DNA from: JACQHC01 sp035559715
GTDB lineage: Bacteria > Gemmatimonadota > Gemmatimonadetes > Gemmatimonadales > GWC2-71-9
Length of the DNA: 19,342 nt
NCBI GenBank assembly: GCA_035559715.1
Contig: DATMAW010000180.1
Coordinates: forward strand, 1-19,342
Direction of reading: 5' to 3'
The notes under the pieces were generated by a model that saw nothing but the letters and a program-made list of their open reading frames with translations, made no database searches and was not told where the DNA came from. The position numbers and the translations under genes were made by a program. Below are positions 1 to 7,335 of this stretch, one piece after another; within the stretch, counting starts at the first letter, position 1; each line of letters begins with the position of its first letter.

Positions 1-1521
1 GCCAGCGCCGGTGATCAAACGGCCGGTGGCAGTGTTGGACGCCAAACCCCCACCGGCTTTGACGCCCTCGGCCTGGACATGAAGCTCGCGGTGGACGCAG
101 GGCATCAGCACAAGCTCACGGTGGCAGCCCAGCACTTCCGCATGTACGACGTGCCGCGCTACGACCGCTACGTGGACCTTCGAGCGCCGGCGCCCGGCCC
201 GGACGTTGAACACGTGTTCGATCCTCAGGCGCGCCAACTCGCCTACGTGCGCCACCGGTTTGAGCCCGGCAGGCAGGCGCTCACGACACTGGAGACCACG
301 GCGAGCCTTGCCATCCAGCGCGAGGGACGGGATCAGGTTCGGCGGCTCAGCTCCGGGCTGCCCGACTCGCTGCGTGAGCACGTGCGGGACGACGTGTACA
401 CGCCCGGCCTATCCGTGGTGGCAACCAGCTTCGCGCACGTCGCCGATCGTCTCGCCAAGCTCACCTGGGGCGGCGAGGTGTATCGCGACCAGCTCACGAG
501 CTCAGGCTACCGCGAGGTGATCGCCACGGGAGCGCGCACACCCCTGCTTCGATCCACCGCCTCGGGCAGCGTGCCCTCCGGTCGCTTCCCGGATGGAAGC
601 ACGGCGCTACGCACCGGGGTGTTTCTCAGCACGGAGACCGAAGTGGTGCGGCGCGTTCGGGTCACGGCCGGTGGGCGCTGGAGCTGGTTCCGCAACGAGG
701 CCGACGTGGGCCTCGCGTTCGGGGGCCGCGTGGTGGGAACGAGCAGCGACGTCACCGGGCAAGTGGGCGTCGTCACCGAGCTGGCGCGGAACTGGCGCTT
801 CGCCGCGCGGGTGGCTGAGGGATTCCGAGCGCCCAACCTGTACGACCTCACCAACGTGGGACCGGTGCCCGGCGGGATTCAGTTGCCCAACCCCACGGCG
901 CGCCCCGAACGATCGCGTAGCCTCGAGGCCGGCGTGCGATACGCCGGTCCCTCGGCGGGGCTCGATATCGAAGTCTATCGCTCCACCATCGAGGACTTCA
1001 TTGACCGCACCATCGGGGTGTTTAACGGGGACACGCTGTTCAGTGGCCAGCGCGTGTTCCAGGGAACCAACGTCGGCACGGCGTGGCAACGCGGCGTCGA
1101 GGCCGAGGCGCTGTGGCGCGGTCGGGGCCTCGAACTGCGCGGCACGCTGCTCTATACGCACGGCGAGCAGGAACTGGCCTCGGGCGTACGCGAGCCCATG
1201 TCCAAGATCCCGCCGCTCAACGGTTCCGCTCGCATCAAGTGGACGGCGCCCGGCGGTCCGTGGGTGGAGTATGGACTGAGGTGGGCCACGGCTCAGAAAC
1301 GCCTCAGCGCGCGCGATCTGCGCGATACGCGGATTCCACCCGGCGGCACGCCAGGCTACACCGTGCATGCCGTCCGCACGGGCATGGATCTGGGGCCGGA
1401 CCTCACTCTCAGCGGCGGCGTGGACAACATCGGCAATGTCCTGTACCGCGACCACGGGAGTGGTGTGGACAACCCGGGGAGGCATCTGTGGGTGGGGCTC
1501 TCCTGGACGGCTGATTTCTAG
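1..1521 (+). CDS. TonB-dependent receptor, C-terminal beta-barrel part (5' end outside window)
   Basis: The reading frame is open from the first base, so the true start lies upstream. The first ATG (79) is only an internal Met. About 506 residues are visible, matching the C-terminal barrel of outer-membrane TonB-dependent receptors, which import siderophores, vitamins or sugars using TonB-ExbBD energy. Seen in the sequence: alternating amphipathic strands, the family-typical FRAPNLYDLT segment around position 827-850, then a NPTARPERSRSLEAGVRY segment, and a final strand ending WVGLSWTADF with the C-terminal Phe needed for barrel assembly. The plug domain and signal peptide are not in the window. 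The substrate cannot be read from the barrel; iron would fit the nearby Feo genes but that is inference. Confidence 0.9.
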   Translation, partial: ASAGDQTAGGSVGRQTPTGFDALGLDMKLAVDAGHQHKLTVAAQHFRMYDVPRYDRYVDLRAPAPGPDVEHVFDPQARQLAYVRHRFEPGRQALTTLETTASLAIQREGRDQVRRLSSGLPDSLREHVRDDVYTPGLSVVATSFAHVADRLAKLTWGGEVYRDQLTSSGYREVIATGARTPLLRSTASGSVPSGRFPDGSTALRTGVFLSTETEVVRRVRVTAGGRWSWFRNEADVGLAFGGRVVGTSSDVTGQVGVVTELARNWRFAARVAEGFRAPNLYDLTNVGPVPGGIQLPNPTARPERSRSLEAGVRYAGPSAGLDIEVYRSTIEDFIDRTIGVFNGDTLFSGQRVFQGTNVGTAWQRGVEAEALWRGRGLELRGTLLYTHGEQELASGVREPMSKIPPLNGSARIKWTAPGGPWVEYGLRWATAQKRLSARDLRDTRIPPGGTPGYTVHAVRTGMDLGPDLTLSGGVDNIGNVLYRDHGSGVDNPGRHLWVGLSWTADF

Positions 1522-1550
1522 GAGCGGCGCCGGCCGCGCTTGACTGGCGC

Positions 1551-2084
1551 TTGATCGCCCCGGGCCACGTTCCCCGCGTGGCTCTCACGCTGTTTGTCTA
1601 CGCTTTCCTTTCCAACGTGGCGCTGGCCCTGGTGCCGCACGAACCGGTCGTGGTGTGGTACGGGCCCAGGCTCGGCATCTGGCTTACCGCAGCCGTCACC
1701 ACGGCCGGAACACTTGCCGCCTCCTGGACCGATCACCGCGTGTTCGCGCCCGTGATCCAGCGCGCGCTCGCGCGGGAGGGCTGGCACACGCGGCTCGCGA
1801 CCCGAGTCACCCGCGCGTTCCGGCGCGCACCGTTCGCCATCATCGCGCTCTCGGGCGTGACGCCTCTGCCCTTCGCGCCGTTCAAGGCCGCGGCGTTCGC
1901 CGCGCGCTACCCGCTCAACGATTACCTCGCCGCCGTCGCGGCCGGCCGGTTCCCTCGCTACCTGCTGCTCGCGTGGCTTGGCGCGGCCTTCACCATCCCG
2001 ACATGGGCGCTCGTCGCCGCATTCGGGGTGTTCCTGCTTCCTTCACTGGGATCGTGGCTATGGCAACGGGTACACGCGAACTGA
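1551..2084 (+). CDS. VTT/DedA-like small integral membrane protein
   Basis: A 177-residue hydrophobic protein with about four membrane segments. The central block RAPFAIIALSGVTPLPFAPF followed by KAAAFAARYPLNDYL resembles the VTT (SNARE-associated Golgi, DedA/YqaA-type) fold, where a PxPF-like re-entrant loop is followed by a Gly/Ala helix. DedA-family proteins move or scramble lipids such as undecaprenyl phosphate and support envelope homeostasis; which lipid is handled here is unknown. The start chosen is TTG 1551; the in-frame GTG at 1578 is an alternative. The gene overlaps the following CDP-alcohol phosphatidyltransferase by 25 bases, so the two are probably translationally coupled and share a lipid role. 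Confidence 0.72.
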   Translation: MIAPGHVPRVALTLFVYAFLSNVALALVPHEPVVVWYGPRLGIWLTAAVTTAGTLAASWTDHRVFAPVIQRALAREGWHTRLATRVTRAFRRAPFAIIALSGVTPLPFAPFKAAAFAARYPLNDYLAAVAAGRFPRYLLLAWLGAAFTIPTWALVAAFGVFLLPSLGSWLWQRVHAN

Positions 2085-2782
2085 CGTTCTTTCTTGCCGT
2101 GCCGGAGCGACGCCTCCTGGAGGCGATCGCCCGCCGCCTGCCCGCGTGGGTCACGTCCGATCTTCTCACGGCGCTCGGCGTGGCGGGAGCGATCGTGACC
2201 GGGGTGGGCTACGCGCTCTCGGGTCACCACGTCCTCTGGCTGCTCCTGGCGAGCGGCGGGCTCGCCATCAACTGGTTCGGCGACAGCCTCGACGGAACGC
2301 TCGCGCGCGTGCGCCAGACGGAACGGCCCAGGTACGGCTATTACCTGGATCACATCGTGGACGCGTTCGCCACCGCGGCCGTCGGCGTGGGGATCGGCCT
2401 ATCACCGTTCATGGCGCTCGAGATCGCGCTGGGCCTGGTGGCGCTGTACCTCGCGCTCTCGATCAACGTGTATCTCGAGACCGCGGTGTTCGGAGTGTTC
2501 CGGCTGGGTTATGGGCGGCTGGGGCCGACCGAGTCGCGCTTGATGCTCGTGGCGGGCAACGCCGGTGTGGTTACCGCCGGCCTTGCGGGCTTCGACCTCG
2601 CGGGACCGCTCCACGCGGTCACGAACGGTCTTGGGATCGTGCTGTGCGCAGTAATGGCCGCGCTGCTCGTTGCGCGGTTTGGGAAGAACCTCAAGGAACT
2701 GGCGCGGCTCGAGCCGCGGCACAAACAACGGGAGCCGGGGCTCTACACGCGCGCGTCGAGCCAGCGCTCGACCGTCTCCTGA
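2060..2782 (+). CDS. CDP-alcohol phosphatidyltransferase family membrane enzyme
   Basis: A 240-residue integral membrane protein. The CDP-alcohol phosphotransferase signature is complete: D75-xx-D78-G79-xx-A82-R83, nine residues, G93-xxx-D97-xxx-D101. These aspartates bind the divalent metals and the CDP moiety in enzymes that transfer a phosphatidyl (or similar) group from a CDP-activated donor to an alcohol. The frame is open far upstream, but ATG 2060 is chosen because homologous-looking sequence starts near there and the upstream part is an out-of-frame copy of the VTT gene. The acceptor alcohol cannot be assigned; the protein lacks obvious PgsA- or PssA-specific features. It overlaps the VTT gene at its 5' end and the convergent DRR-repeat gene by 40 bases at its 3' end. 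Confidence 0.83.
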   Translation: MATGTRELTFFLAVPERRLLEAIARRLPAWVTSDLLTALGVAGAIVTGVGYALSGHHVLWLLLASGGLAINWFGDSLDGTLARVRQTERPRYGYYLDHIVDAFATAAVGVGIGLSPFMALEIALGLVALYLALSINVYLETAVFGVFRLGYGRLGPTESRLMLVAGNAGVVTAGLAGFDLAGPLHAVTNGLGIVLCAVMAALLVARFGKNLKELARLEPRHKQREPGLYTRASSQRSTVS

Positions 2783-3168
2783 CAACGGACGCGGTGGATC
2801 TCCGTGACCACCGCCCGAGGCTTCCCCAGTCCGTCCAGCACAGCAAGCAACGCTTGCACGAGTTCGATCTTGTCGTAGCGATCGAACACACCCCAGTAGC
2901 GCTCCACGAGCGACTGTAGCCGCGCCCGCGGGTCGCCGATCATCTTGGCGAACTCGTCCGGCAGGCTGCGGGCCCGTTCGCGCGTGATGCCGAGCCGCCG
3001 GTCCACACTGCGGCGGCGATCACCAGCGCGCCGATCCGCCCCCGATCGGCGATCGCCCGATCGCCGATCGCCCCTTCGCCGATCGGCGCCGCGCCCATCG
3101 TCGTCCCGACGCTCAAAGAGCGGATCGAAGGGGCTACCGAGAGGCTCCCGGTCCTTCATCCAGGCCAT
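2743..3168 (-). CDS. Hypothetical protein with DRR-repeat linker
   Basis: A 141-residue protein of unknown function. Residues 29-58 are a run of short DRR-containing repeats (DRR spaced every 4-6 residues, alternating acidic and double-Arg). The rest is a short acidic-basic N-terminus and a probably helical C-terminal domain (residues 60-141) with LPDEFAKMIGDPRARLQSLVERYWGVFDRYDK-type sequence, given here only in outline. The start ATG at 3168 has AGGA eight bases upstream, which supports it. Its 3' end overlaps the convergent CDP-alcohol phosphatidyltransferase gene by 40 bases. A second small protein rich in DRR/ERR repeats lies at 10472-10732, so this repeat style recurs in the genome. It could be an RNA- or polyphosphate-binding linker, but nothing in the sequence proves that. 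Confidence 0.65.
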   Translation of the reverse strand: MAWMKDREPLGSPFDPLFERRDDDGRGADRRRGDRRSGDRRSGADRRAGDRRRSVDRRLGITRERARSLPDEFAKMIGDPRARLQSLVERYWGVFDRYDKIELVQALLAVLDGLGKPRAVVTEIHRVRCQETVERWLDARV

Positions 3169-3223
3169 CCTGCCGTTCCTACAGCAAAGTTCGACACTTT
3201 CGGCTGCATGAACAGGGCGTTAT

Positions 3224-3251
3224 TGGGACAGTCAACGGCATTTCTGGGACA
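3224..3251. repeat. Direct repeat TGGGACA x2, possible transposon end
   Basis: TGGGACA occurs at 3224-3230 and 3245-3251, exactly 21 bases apart (two helical turns). Read on the minus strand this is TGTCCCA, fourteen bases, TGTCCCA. Repeated TGT-starting motifs of this kind sit at the ends of some insertion sequences (IS21- or IS481-like), but no transposase and no second end are present. A paired regulator site is the other reading. Confidence 0.35.
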
Positions 3252-3313
3252 CTTGTACCGTTTCCGCCGCAACCCCCGTGCCGGACAGAGCGACGACAGG
3301 CGACGGCACTGGA

Positions 3314-3385
3314 TGCCCCCAAGGGGAATCGAACCCCTGTTACCACCTTGAAAGAGTGGTGTCCTAGCCGTTAGACGATGGGGGC
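3314..3385 (-). tRNA. tRNA-Glu (anticodon UUC)
   Basis: On the minus strand the sequence folds into a complete cloverleaf. The acceptor stem is GCCCCCA paired with TGGGGGC, with discriminator A. The D arm is TCGTCTAACGGCTAGGAC. The anticodon arm is CCACT-CTTTCAA-GGTGG with anticodon TTC, and the T arm is GGGG-TTCGATT-CCCC. It closely follows the Escherichia coli tRNA-Glu pattern. CCA is not encoded. It lies 20 bases downstream of tRNA-Glu(CUC) and is probably in the same transcript. Confidence 0.96.
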
Positions 3386-3405
3386 GGTGGTCGGGCGAGG
3401 TGGCA

Positions 3406-3478
3406 TAGCGGTAACGGGATTCGAACCCGTGTTTCGGCCTTGAGAGGGCCGCGTCCTGGTCCCCTAGACGATACCGCC
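3406..3478 (-). tRNA. tRNA-Glu (anticodon CUC)
   Basis: Minus-strand cloverleaf with anticodon arm CGGCC-CTCTCAA-GGCCG (anticodon CTC), D arm TCGTCTAGGGGACCAGGAC and T arm ACGGG-TTCGAAT-CCCGT. The acceptor stem GGCGGTA pairs with TACCGCT, so position 1-72 would be G-U rather than the usual G-C. CCA is not encoded. It is first in a two-tRNA unit that continues into tRNA-Glu(UUC). Confidence 0.92.
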
Positions 3479-3496
3479 GGGAGCGACGCGCGGGGA

Positions 3497-3526
3497 ATTA
3501 TCACTCCGAGGCAGGGCCCGGCGCAA
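3497..3526 (-). promoter_or_regulatory. Predicted sigma-70-like promoter of the tRNA-Glu pair
   Basis: On the minus strand, TTGCGC (3521-3526) is followed by an 18-base spacer and GATAAT (3497-3502). The -10 is near-consensus and unusually AT-rich for this DNA, and the -35 is weak. Transcription would start near 3489, about ten bases before tRNA-Glu(CUC). Confidence 0.5.
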
Positions 3527-3572
3527 CCGTGCTGGCGGCAACCTCGCTCCGGTCGTAAGATCGAGTCGGATC

Positions 3573-3989
3573 ATGCGAGACGACGCGATCGAGGACCAGG
3601 ACAACGTCTCGGACCGCACGCGATCGGCGGCGGTTCCGCTCGCCGTCCTGCTCGGCTGTTTCGGGGCGCACCGCTTTTACGTGGGCAAGACGAGCAGTGC
3701 GATTCTCATGGCCTGCACACTGGGCGGCATCGGGCTCTGGTGGATGGCCGACGTGATCCTTCTGTTGACCGGGGAGTTCCGCGACGCCGACGGCCGGCGC
3801 GTGGTCCGATGGTCAGCGGATTCGCCCGCGCGCCCCGCCCGTCTCGCCACCCCGCAGATCGAACGCATGCGTGACGAGATGGACCAGTTGCGCTCGGAGA
3901 TGACCGAGCTCGCCGAACGAGTGGACTTCATGGAGCGCATGCTCGCCCAGGTGCGCGAACGGGACGCCATCCCGCCGGGGTCGCGCTAG
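3573..3989 (+). CDS. TM2-domain membrane protein with C-terminal coiled coil
   Basis: A 138-residue protein. Residues about 18-66 form a TM2 domain: two membrane helices around the diagnostic GCFGAHRFYVGK turn, followed by GGIGLWWMADVILLLTG. Residues about 95-130 (from QIERMRDEMDQLRSEM onward) are a charged heptad-like stretch predicted to be a coiled coil. TM2 proteins are small membrane proteins of mostly unknown role in bacteria; the coiled coil suggests oligomerisation or partner binding on the cytoplasmic side. The start ATG 3573 has only a weak GAG-type ribosome site. It stands alone, divergent from the tRNA-Glu promoter. Confidence 0.82.
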   Translation: MRDDAIEDQDNVSDRTRSAAVPLAVLLGCFGAHRFYVGKTSSAILMACTLGGIGLWWMADVILLLTGEFRDADGRRVVRWSADSPARPARLATPQIERMRDEMDQLRSEMTELAERVDFMERMLAQVRERDAIPPGSR

Positions 3990-4171
3990 CGCGTGAACCC
4001 CGGATCCAGACCTCCGCGACCGCTCCCTCCCCCAGTACGCCGGGCTTGAGCGCATCCGCTGCCGCCTGGAGCGCGGTCGCGGCGCGATCCGCCGCTCAGC
4101 GCGCAGCCCACGCAGCGGCGGTGGTGATGCCAACGGACGGACCAAACTGGAGGAGCGACGAACGGGGCAGG

Positions 4172-4840
4172 TCACCTCAGCAGCCAATCGGCCAGCTCCG
4201 TCAGCGTCGTGACCTCCACGACGGGCTTCGCACCGCCGCCGGCCGGCTCGCTCTTCCGGTTCACCCACGCCACCGGGATCCCCAGCGCCGCCGCGGGGTT
4301 CACGTCGTGAAACCAGCTCTGCGCCGCATGGAGCCAGGCCACGTTGCCCAACCGCTCGCGCGCGGTCACGAAATGCCCGGGCGCGGGCTTGTACGATCGC
4401 ACCTGCGCCGCGGTGACGATGAGATCGAACGGGACCGTGAAGTGCCGCCGCGTGCCCGCCAACAGGTCGTCGTCCACGTTTGACAGGATGCCGAGCCGGA
4501 GGCCAGCGGCGTGCAGCCGCTCGAGCGCCGGATTCGTGTCCGCGAACGGCCGCCACGCCGGCAGACTGTGAGGAAGGAACTCGGCGCGCGCCCGCCCCAT
4601 CCCCCAGCCAAGCCGACCGGCCACGCGCACGGCCGTTTCAGCGAGGACCTCGCGATACGGGCGGAACGTCTCAGCTTCTACAACGGGCTCGATCTCGGCG
4701 TAGGCCTGGAGCACCGCGCTCCGCTCCAGCGACACTCCGTCACGAGCGGCGGCGCTGATGAATGCCTCGCTGATGCCGGTCTCCCAGTCGATCAGGGTGC
4801 CGTAGCAGTCGAAGGTGACGACGTCGTAGGGTTGGGACAT
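4172..4840 (-). CDS. HAD-superfamily hydrolase, 2-haloacid-dehalogenase-like clade
   Basis: A 222-residue protein with all four HAD motifs: nucleophile D11 in FDCYGTLIDWE, S120-N121 in LGILSNVDDD, K151 in RSYKPAPGHF, and the motif IV region HAAQSWFHDVNPAAALGIPV with D179. HAD enzymes form a phospho- or ester-aspartate intermediate. The length and the FDCYGTLIDWE start place it in the group often named haloacid dehalogenase type II. In motif IV, however, the Asn and Trp that I recall from characterised L-2-haloacid dehalogenases (SxNxWD) appear as Phe and His (S175-W-F-H-D179). A phosphatase role is therefore at least as likely. Single gene, start ATG 4840. Confidence 0.83.
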   Translation of the reverse strand: MSQPYDVVTFDCYGTLIDWETGISEAFISAAARDGVSLERSAVLQAYAEIEPVVEAETFRPYREVLAETAVRVAGRLGWGMGRARAEFLPHSLPAWRPFADTNPALERLHAAGLRLGILSNVDDDLLAGTRRHFTVPFDLIVTAAQVRSYKPAPGHFVTARERLGNVAWLHAAQSWFHDVNPAAALGIPVAWVNRKSEPAGGGAKPVVEVTTLTELADWLLR

Positions 4841-4942
4841 TGCGTCGGAACCGTCGGCAATGGGTGAAGGCTCTCGGTAAGCGGCAGTCTACGCCGCAAC
4901 GTCGCCGGGCTCAGGCCCACGCGCTGACGCGATCACTCGTCG

Positions 4943-5527
4943 CTATTCCTTCCTGTTCTTTCCCACCTCGGTATGCCGAAAGCACGTCACGAGGTGGTCA
5001 TTCACCATGCCCGCTGCCTGCATGAACGCGTAGCACACGGTGGAGCCCACGAACCGGAAACCGCGTTCCTTCAGCGCCGCGCTCATGCGGTCCGACTGCG
5101 GGGTGCGCGCGGGGATTTGTCGCAGCGTGCGCCAGCGATTCACCCGCGGCGTGCCGTTCAGGAACCCCCAAAGGAACTCGCTGAACGACTCGCCCTTGTC
5201 TTCCAGCGCGAGAAACGCGCGGGCGTTGCCGATCGCCGCTTCGATCTTGGCGCGATTGCGCACGATCCCGGGATCCGCCAACAGCCGCCGAATCCGGCGT
5301 CCGTCGTATCGCGCCATGCGCGCGGGATCGAATCCGTCGAATGCCCGGCGGAAGTTGTCGCGCTTGTTGAGGATCAGGGCCCACGACAGGCCGGCCTGAA
5401 AGCCGTCGAGCACCAGGTGCTCGAACAGGAGCCGGGAATCCCGCACCGGAACGCCCCACTCGGTATCATGGTAGGCAATCATCAACGGTGAATGCTGACC
5501 CCAACCGCAGCGCTTCAATCGCCCCAT
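4943..5527 (-). CDS. tag: DNA-3-methyladenine glycosylase I
   Basis: A 194-residue enzyme that excises 3-methyladenine from alkylated DNA, starting base excision repair. Seen in the sequence: N-terminal MGRLKRCGWG, YHDTEWGVPV, FEHLVLDGFQAGLSWALIL with the family's ExxxLExFQAGLSW pattern, and C-terminal NDHLVTCFRH. The Tag zinc site (Cys and His near the N-terminus, His-xxx-Cys near the C-terminus) is present as KRC, YHD and HLVTC. The frame extends upstream to 5584, but that stretch runs through the CATCGCCCGC repeat. ATG 5527 gives the family's normal N-terminus and length (about 187 residues in E. coli). Confidence 0.94.
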   Translation of the reverse strand: MGRLKRCGWGQHSPLMIAYHDTEWGVPVRDSRLLFEHLVLDGFQAGLSWALILNKRDNFRRAFDGFDPARMARYDGRRIRRLLADPGIVRNRAKIEAAIGNARAFLALEDKGESFSEFLWGFLNGTPRVNRWRTLRQIPARTPQSDRMSAALKERGFRFVGSTVCYAFMQAAGMVNDHLVTCFRHTEVGKNRKE

Positions 5528-5551
5528 CTCACTCACCGCCGCCTCGCCTGT

Positions 5552-5591
5552 CATCGCCCGCCATCGCCCGCCATCGCCCGCCATCGCCCGC
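5552..5591. repeat. Four perfect copies of a 10-bp tandem repeat, CATCGCCCGC
   Basis: CATCGCCCGC is repeated at 5552, 5562, 5572 and 5582 with no mismatch. It lies just upstream of the chosen tag start, in the divergent gap before the UPF0173 gene, and provides alternative Met codons that extend the tag frame. Slippage could change copy number. Related ATCGCCCGC words recur near 13231. Confidence 0.9.
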
Positions 5592-5692
5592 CGAGCGGAA
5601 TCCCAATCTCACGACGTCCCTCGGGCTTGGGAAGGCCGCGTGCGCTCGCCCGGCCCCCGTGTTACGCTTGACGGACACGCGAGGAGACACCC

Positions 5693-6361
5693 ATGAGCCT
5701 GACGATCACTTACCTGGGGCACGCGGGCGTCCTGATGGCGGACGGCAAGCACACTCTGGCCATCGACCCGTTCCTGACCGGCAATCCCGTCGCCACCATG
5801 CGCGCGGCGGACCTCAAGTGCACCCACATCGCCCTCACGCACGGGCACGGCGATCACCTCGGCGACACCGTGACGATCGCGAAGGCCAACAAGGCCACCG
5901 TGTTCGCGGGCTTCGAACTCACCGAGTACCTCGGCGAGCAAGGGATCAAGACCGAAGCGGGCAATCCCGGCGGCCAGATCCAGACGCCGTTCGGCTGGAT
6001 CGCCTTCACCCAAGCGTTTCATTCGTCGTCGTACAACGGCCGCTACATGGGCGTTGCGATGGGCGTCGTGGCCCGGATGGGAGGTCAGACCATCTACCAC
6101 TGCGGTGACACGGGCCTGTTCGGCGACATGCAGTTGATTGGCGAGATCTACAAGCCCGAGGTCGCGTTCATTCCCGTGGGCGATCGGTTCACCATGGGGC
6201 CGGAGCTCGCCACGCGCGCCGCGGAGATGATCAAGCCTCACATCGCCGTGCCTATTCACTATGGGACGTTCCCGCTCCTGCTCTCGGATCCGTCGGCGTT
6301 CAAGCCCCGGGGCGTGGACGTGCTCGTCATGAAGCCGGGCCAGCAACTGACGTATCAGTGA
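5693..6361 (+). CDS. UPF0173 metal-dependent hydrolase (metallo-beta-lactamase fold)
   Basis: A 222-residue protein of the YtkL/UPF0173 family. It has the metallo-beta-lactamase-fold metal motif H50-G-H52-G-D54-H55, the family start MSLTITYLGHAGVLM, the FHSSSY and YHCGDTGLFGDM segments that carry further metal ligands, and a C-terminal PIHYGTFPLL with another conserved His. Enzymes of this fold hydrolyse phosphodiester, thioester or similar bonds; the substrate for this family is not established. A good ribosome site GAGGAGA ends five bases before ATG 5693. The next gene starts 16 bases after its stop, so the two probably form an operon. Confidence 0.9.
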   Translation: MSLTITYLGHAGVLMADGKHTLAIDPFLTGNPVATMRAADLKCTHIALTHGHGDHLGDTVTIAKANKATVFAGFELTEYLGEQGIKTEAGNPGGQIQTPFGWIAFTQAFHSSSYNGRYMGVAMGVVARMGGQTIYHCGDTGLFGDMQLIGEIYKPEVAFIPVGDRFTMGPELATRAAEMIKPHIAVPIHYGTFPLLLSDPSAFKPRGVDVLVMKPGQQLTYQ

Positions 6362-6377
6362 CGCTCGCCCGGACTCG

Positions 6378-7319
6378 ATGACAGCGGCAGCGGGTACGCC
6401 TCGCCGCCTCCCTGTCGTCTGGCACGAGGCGTACGAAGTGGACATCGGACCGCACGTCTTTCCCACGGCCAAATACCGCCTCGTTCGCGATCGACTGTTG
6501 AACGAGGGCACGATCACCGCGGAGGACATCCGGAAACCCACGCCGGCGTCGGACGAGGAGATTGCCCTCGTGCATACCGAGGAGTACCTGGAGAAGATCC
6601 GTCACAATCGCCTGAGCGCGGCGGAGCGGCTGACGCTCGAAGTGCCGTTTTCTCCGGCACTGCGAGAGGCGTCGTGGCTCTGCGCCGGCGGATCGATCCT
6701 GACGGCGCGCCTCGCGCTCGCCTCCGGCATCGCCGTGCACCTGGGCGGCGGGTTTCATCACGCCTTCCCCGATCACGGCGAGGGATTTTGCCTGATCAAC
6801 GACGTGGCGGTCGCCATTCGCGTACTTCAGCGCACGGGCGAGATCCAGCGCGCCGCCGTGGTGGACCTCGATGTGCACCACGGCAACGGCACGGCTGCCG
6901 TGTTCAACGGCGATTCCCGGGTGTTCACGTTCTCGATGCACCAGGAGAACAACTACCCGGCGTGGAAGCCGCCGGGCGACGTGGACGTGGGGCTGGAGGA
7001 CGGCACCGGCGACGCCGAGTACCTGGCGGCGCTCGACGCGCATCTGAACGGCGCGGTGGGACGGCATAAACCCGAGCTGGTGTGGTACCTCGCCGGGGCG
7101 GATCCCTACGAGGAAGATCAGCTCGGCGGGCTCGGACTCACCATGGAGGGACTTAAGCGGCGCGACGCCATGGTCATCGAATGGTCACGCGCTCGGGGGA
7201 TACCGGTTGCCGTGGCATTGGCGGGCGGCTACGCGCGGCGCCAAGACGACACGGTCGAGATCCACTGCAACACGGTGCGAGTGGCGGCGATGGCCGCCAT
7301 GGGAGGCGGTGAGGGGTGA
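6378..7319 (+). CDS. Histone-deacetylase-family (AcuC-like) zinc hydrolase
   Basis: A 313-residue member of the arginase/deacetylase fold. Catalytic elements are all visible: the His pair H127-H128 in GGGFHHAFPDHGEGFC, zinc ligands D165 and H167 in DLDVHHGNGTA, third ligand D242 in LAGADPYEED, and the transition-state Tyr Y285 in LAGGYAR. Bacterial members remove acetyl or other acyl groups from polyamines, lysine side chains or small amides; the substrate here cannot be told from sequence. Probably co-transcribed with the UPF0173 hydrolase upstream. Its 3' end is 16 bases from the end of the convergent GGDEF-EAL gene. Confidence 0.92.
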   Translation: MTAAAGTPRRLPVVWHEAYEVDIGPHVFPTAKYRLVRDRLLNEGTITAEDIRKPTPASDEEIALVHTEEYLEKIRHNRLSAAERLTLEVPFSPALREASWLCAGGSILTARLALASGIAVHLGGGFHHAFPDHGEGFCLINDVAVAIRVLQRTGEIQRAAVVDLDVHHGNGTAAVFNGDSRVFTFSMHQENNYPAWKPPGDVDVGLEDGTGDAEYLAALDAHLNGAVGRHKPELVWYLAGADPYEEDQLGGLGLTMEGLKRRDAMVIEWSRARGIPVAVALAGGYARRQDDTVEIHCNTVRVAAMAAMGGGEG

Positions 7320-7335
7320 CGTTGGCCGTCGCCCT

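Noticed and set aside
5552..5591. CRISPR-like array
   Set aside because: The repeats are only 10 bp and directly adjacent, with no spacers and no cas genes.
5668..5673. TTGACG as a -35 box for the UPF0173 gene
   Set aside because: It lies only about 20 bases before the ATG, leaving no room for a -10 and leader.
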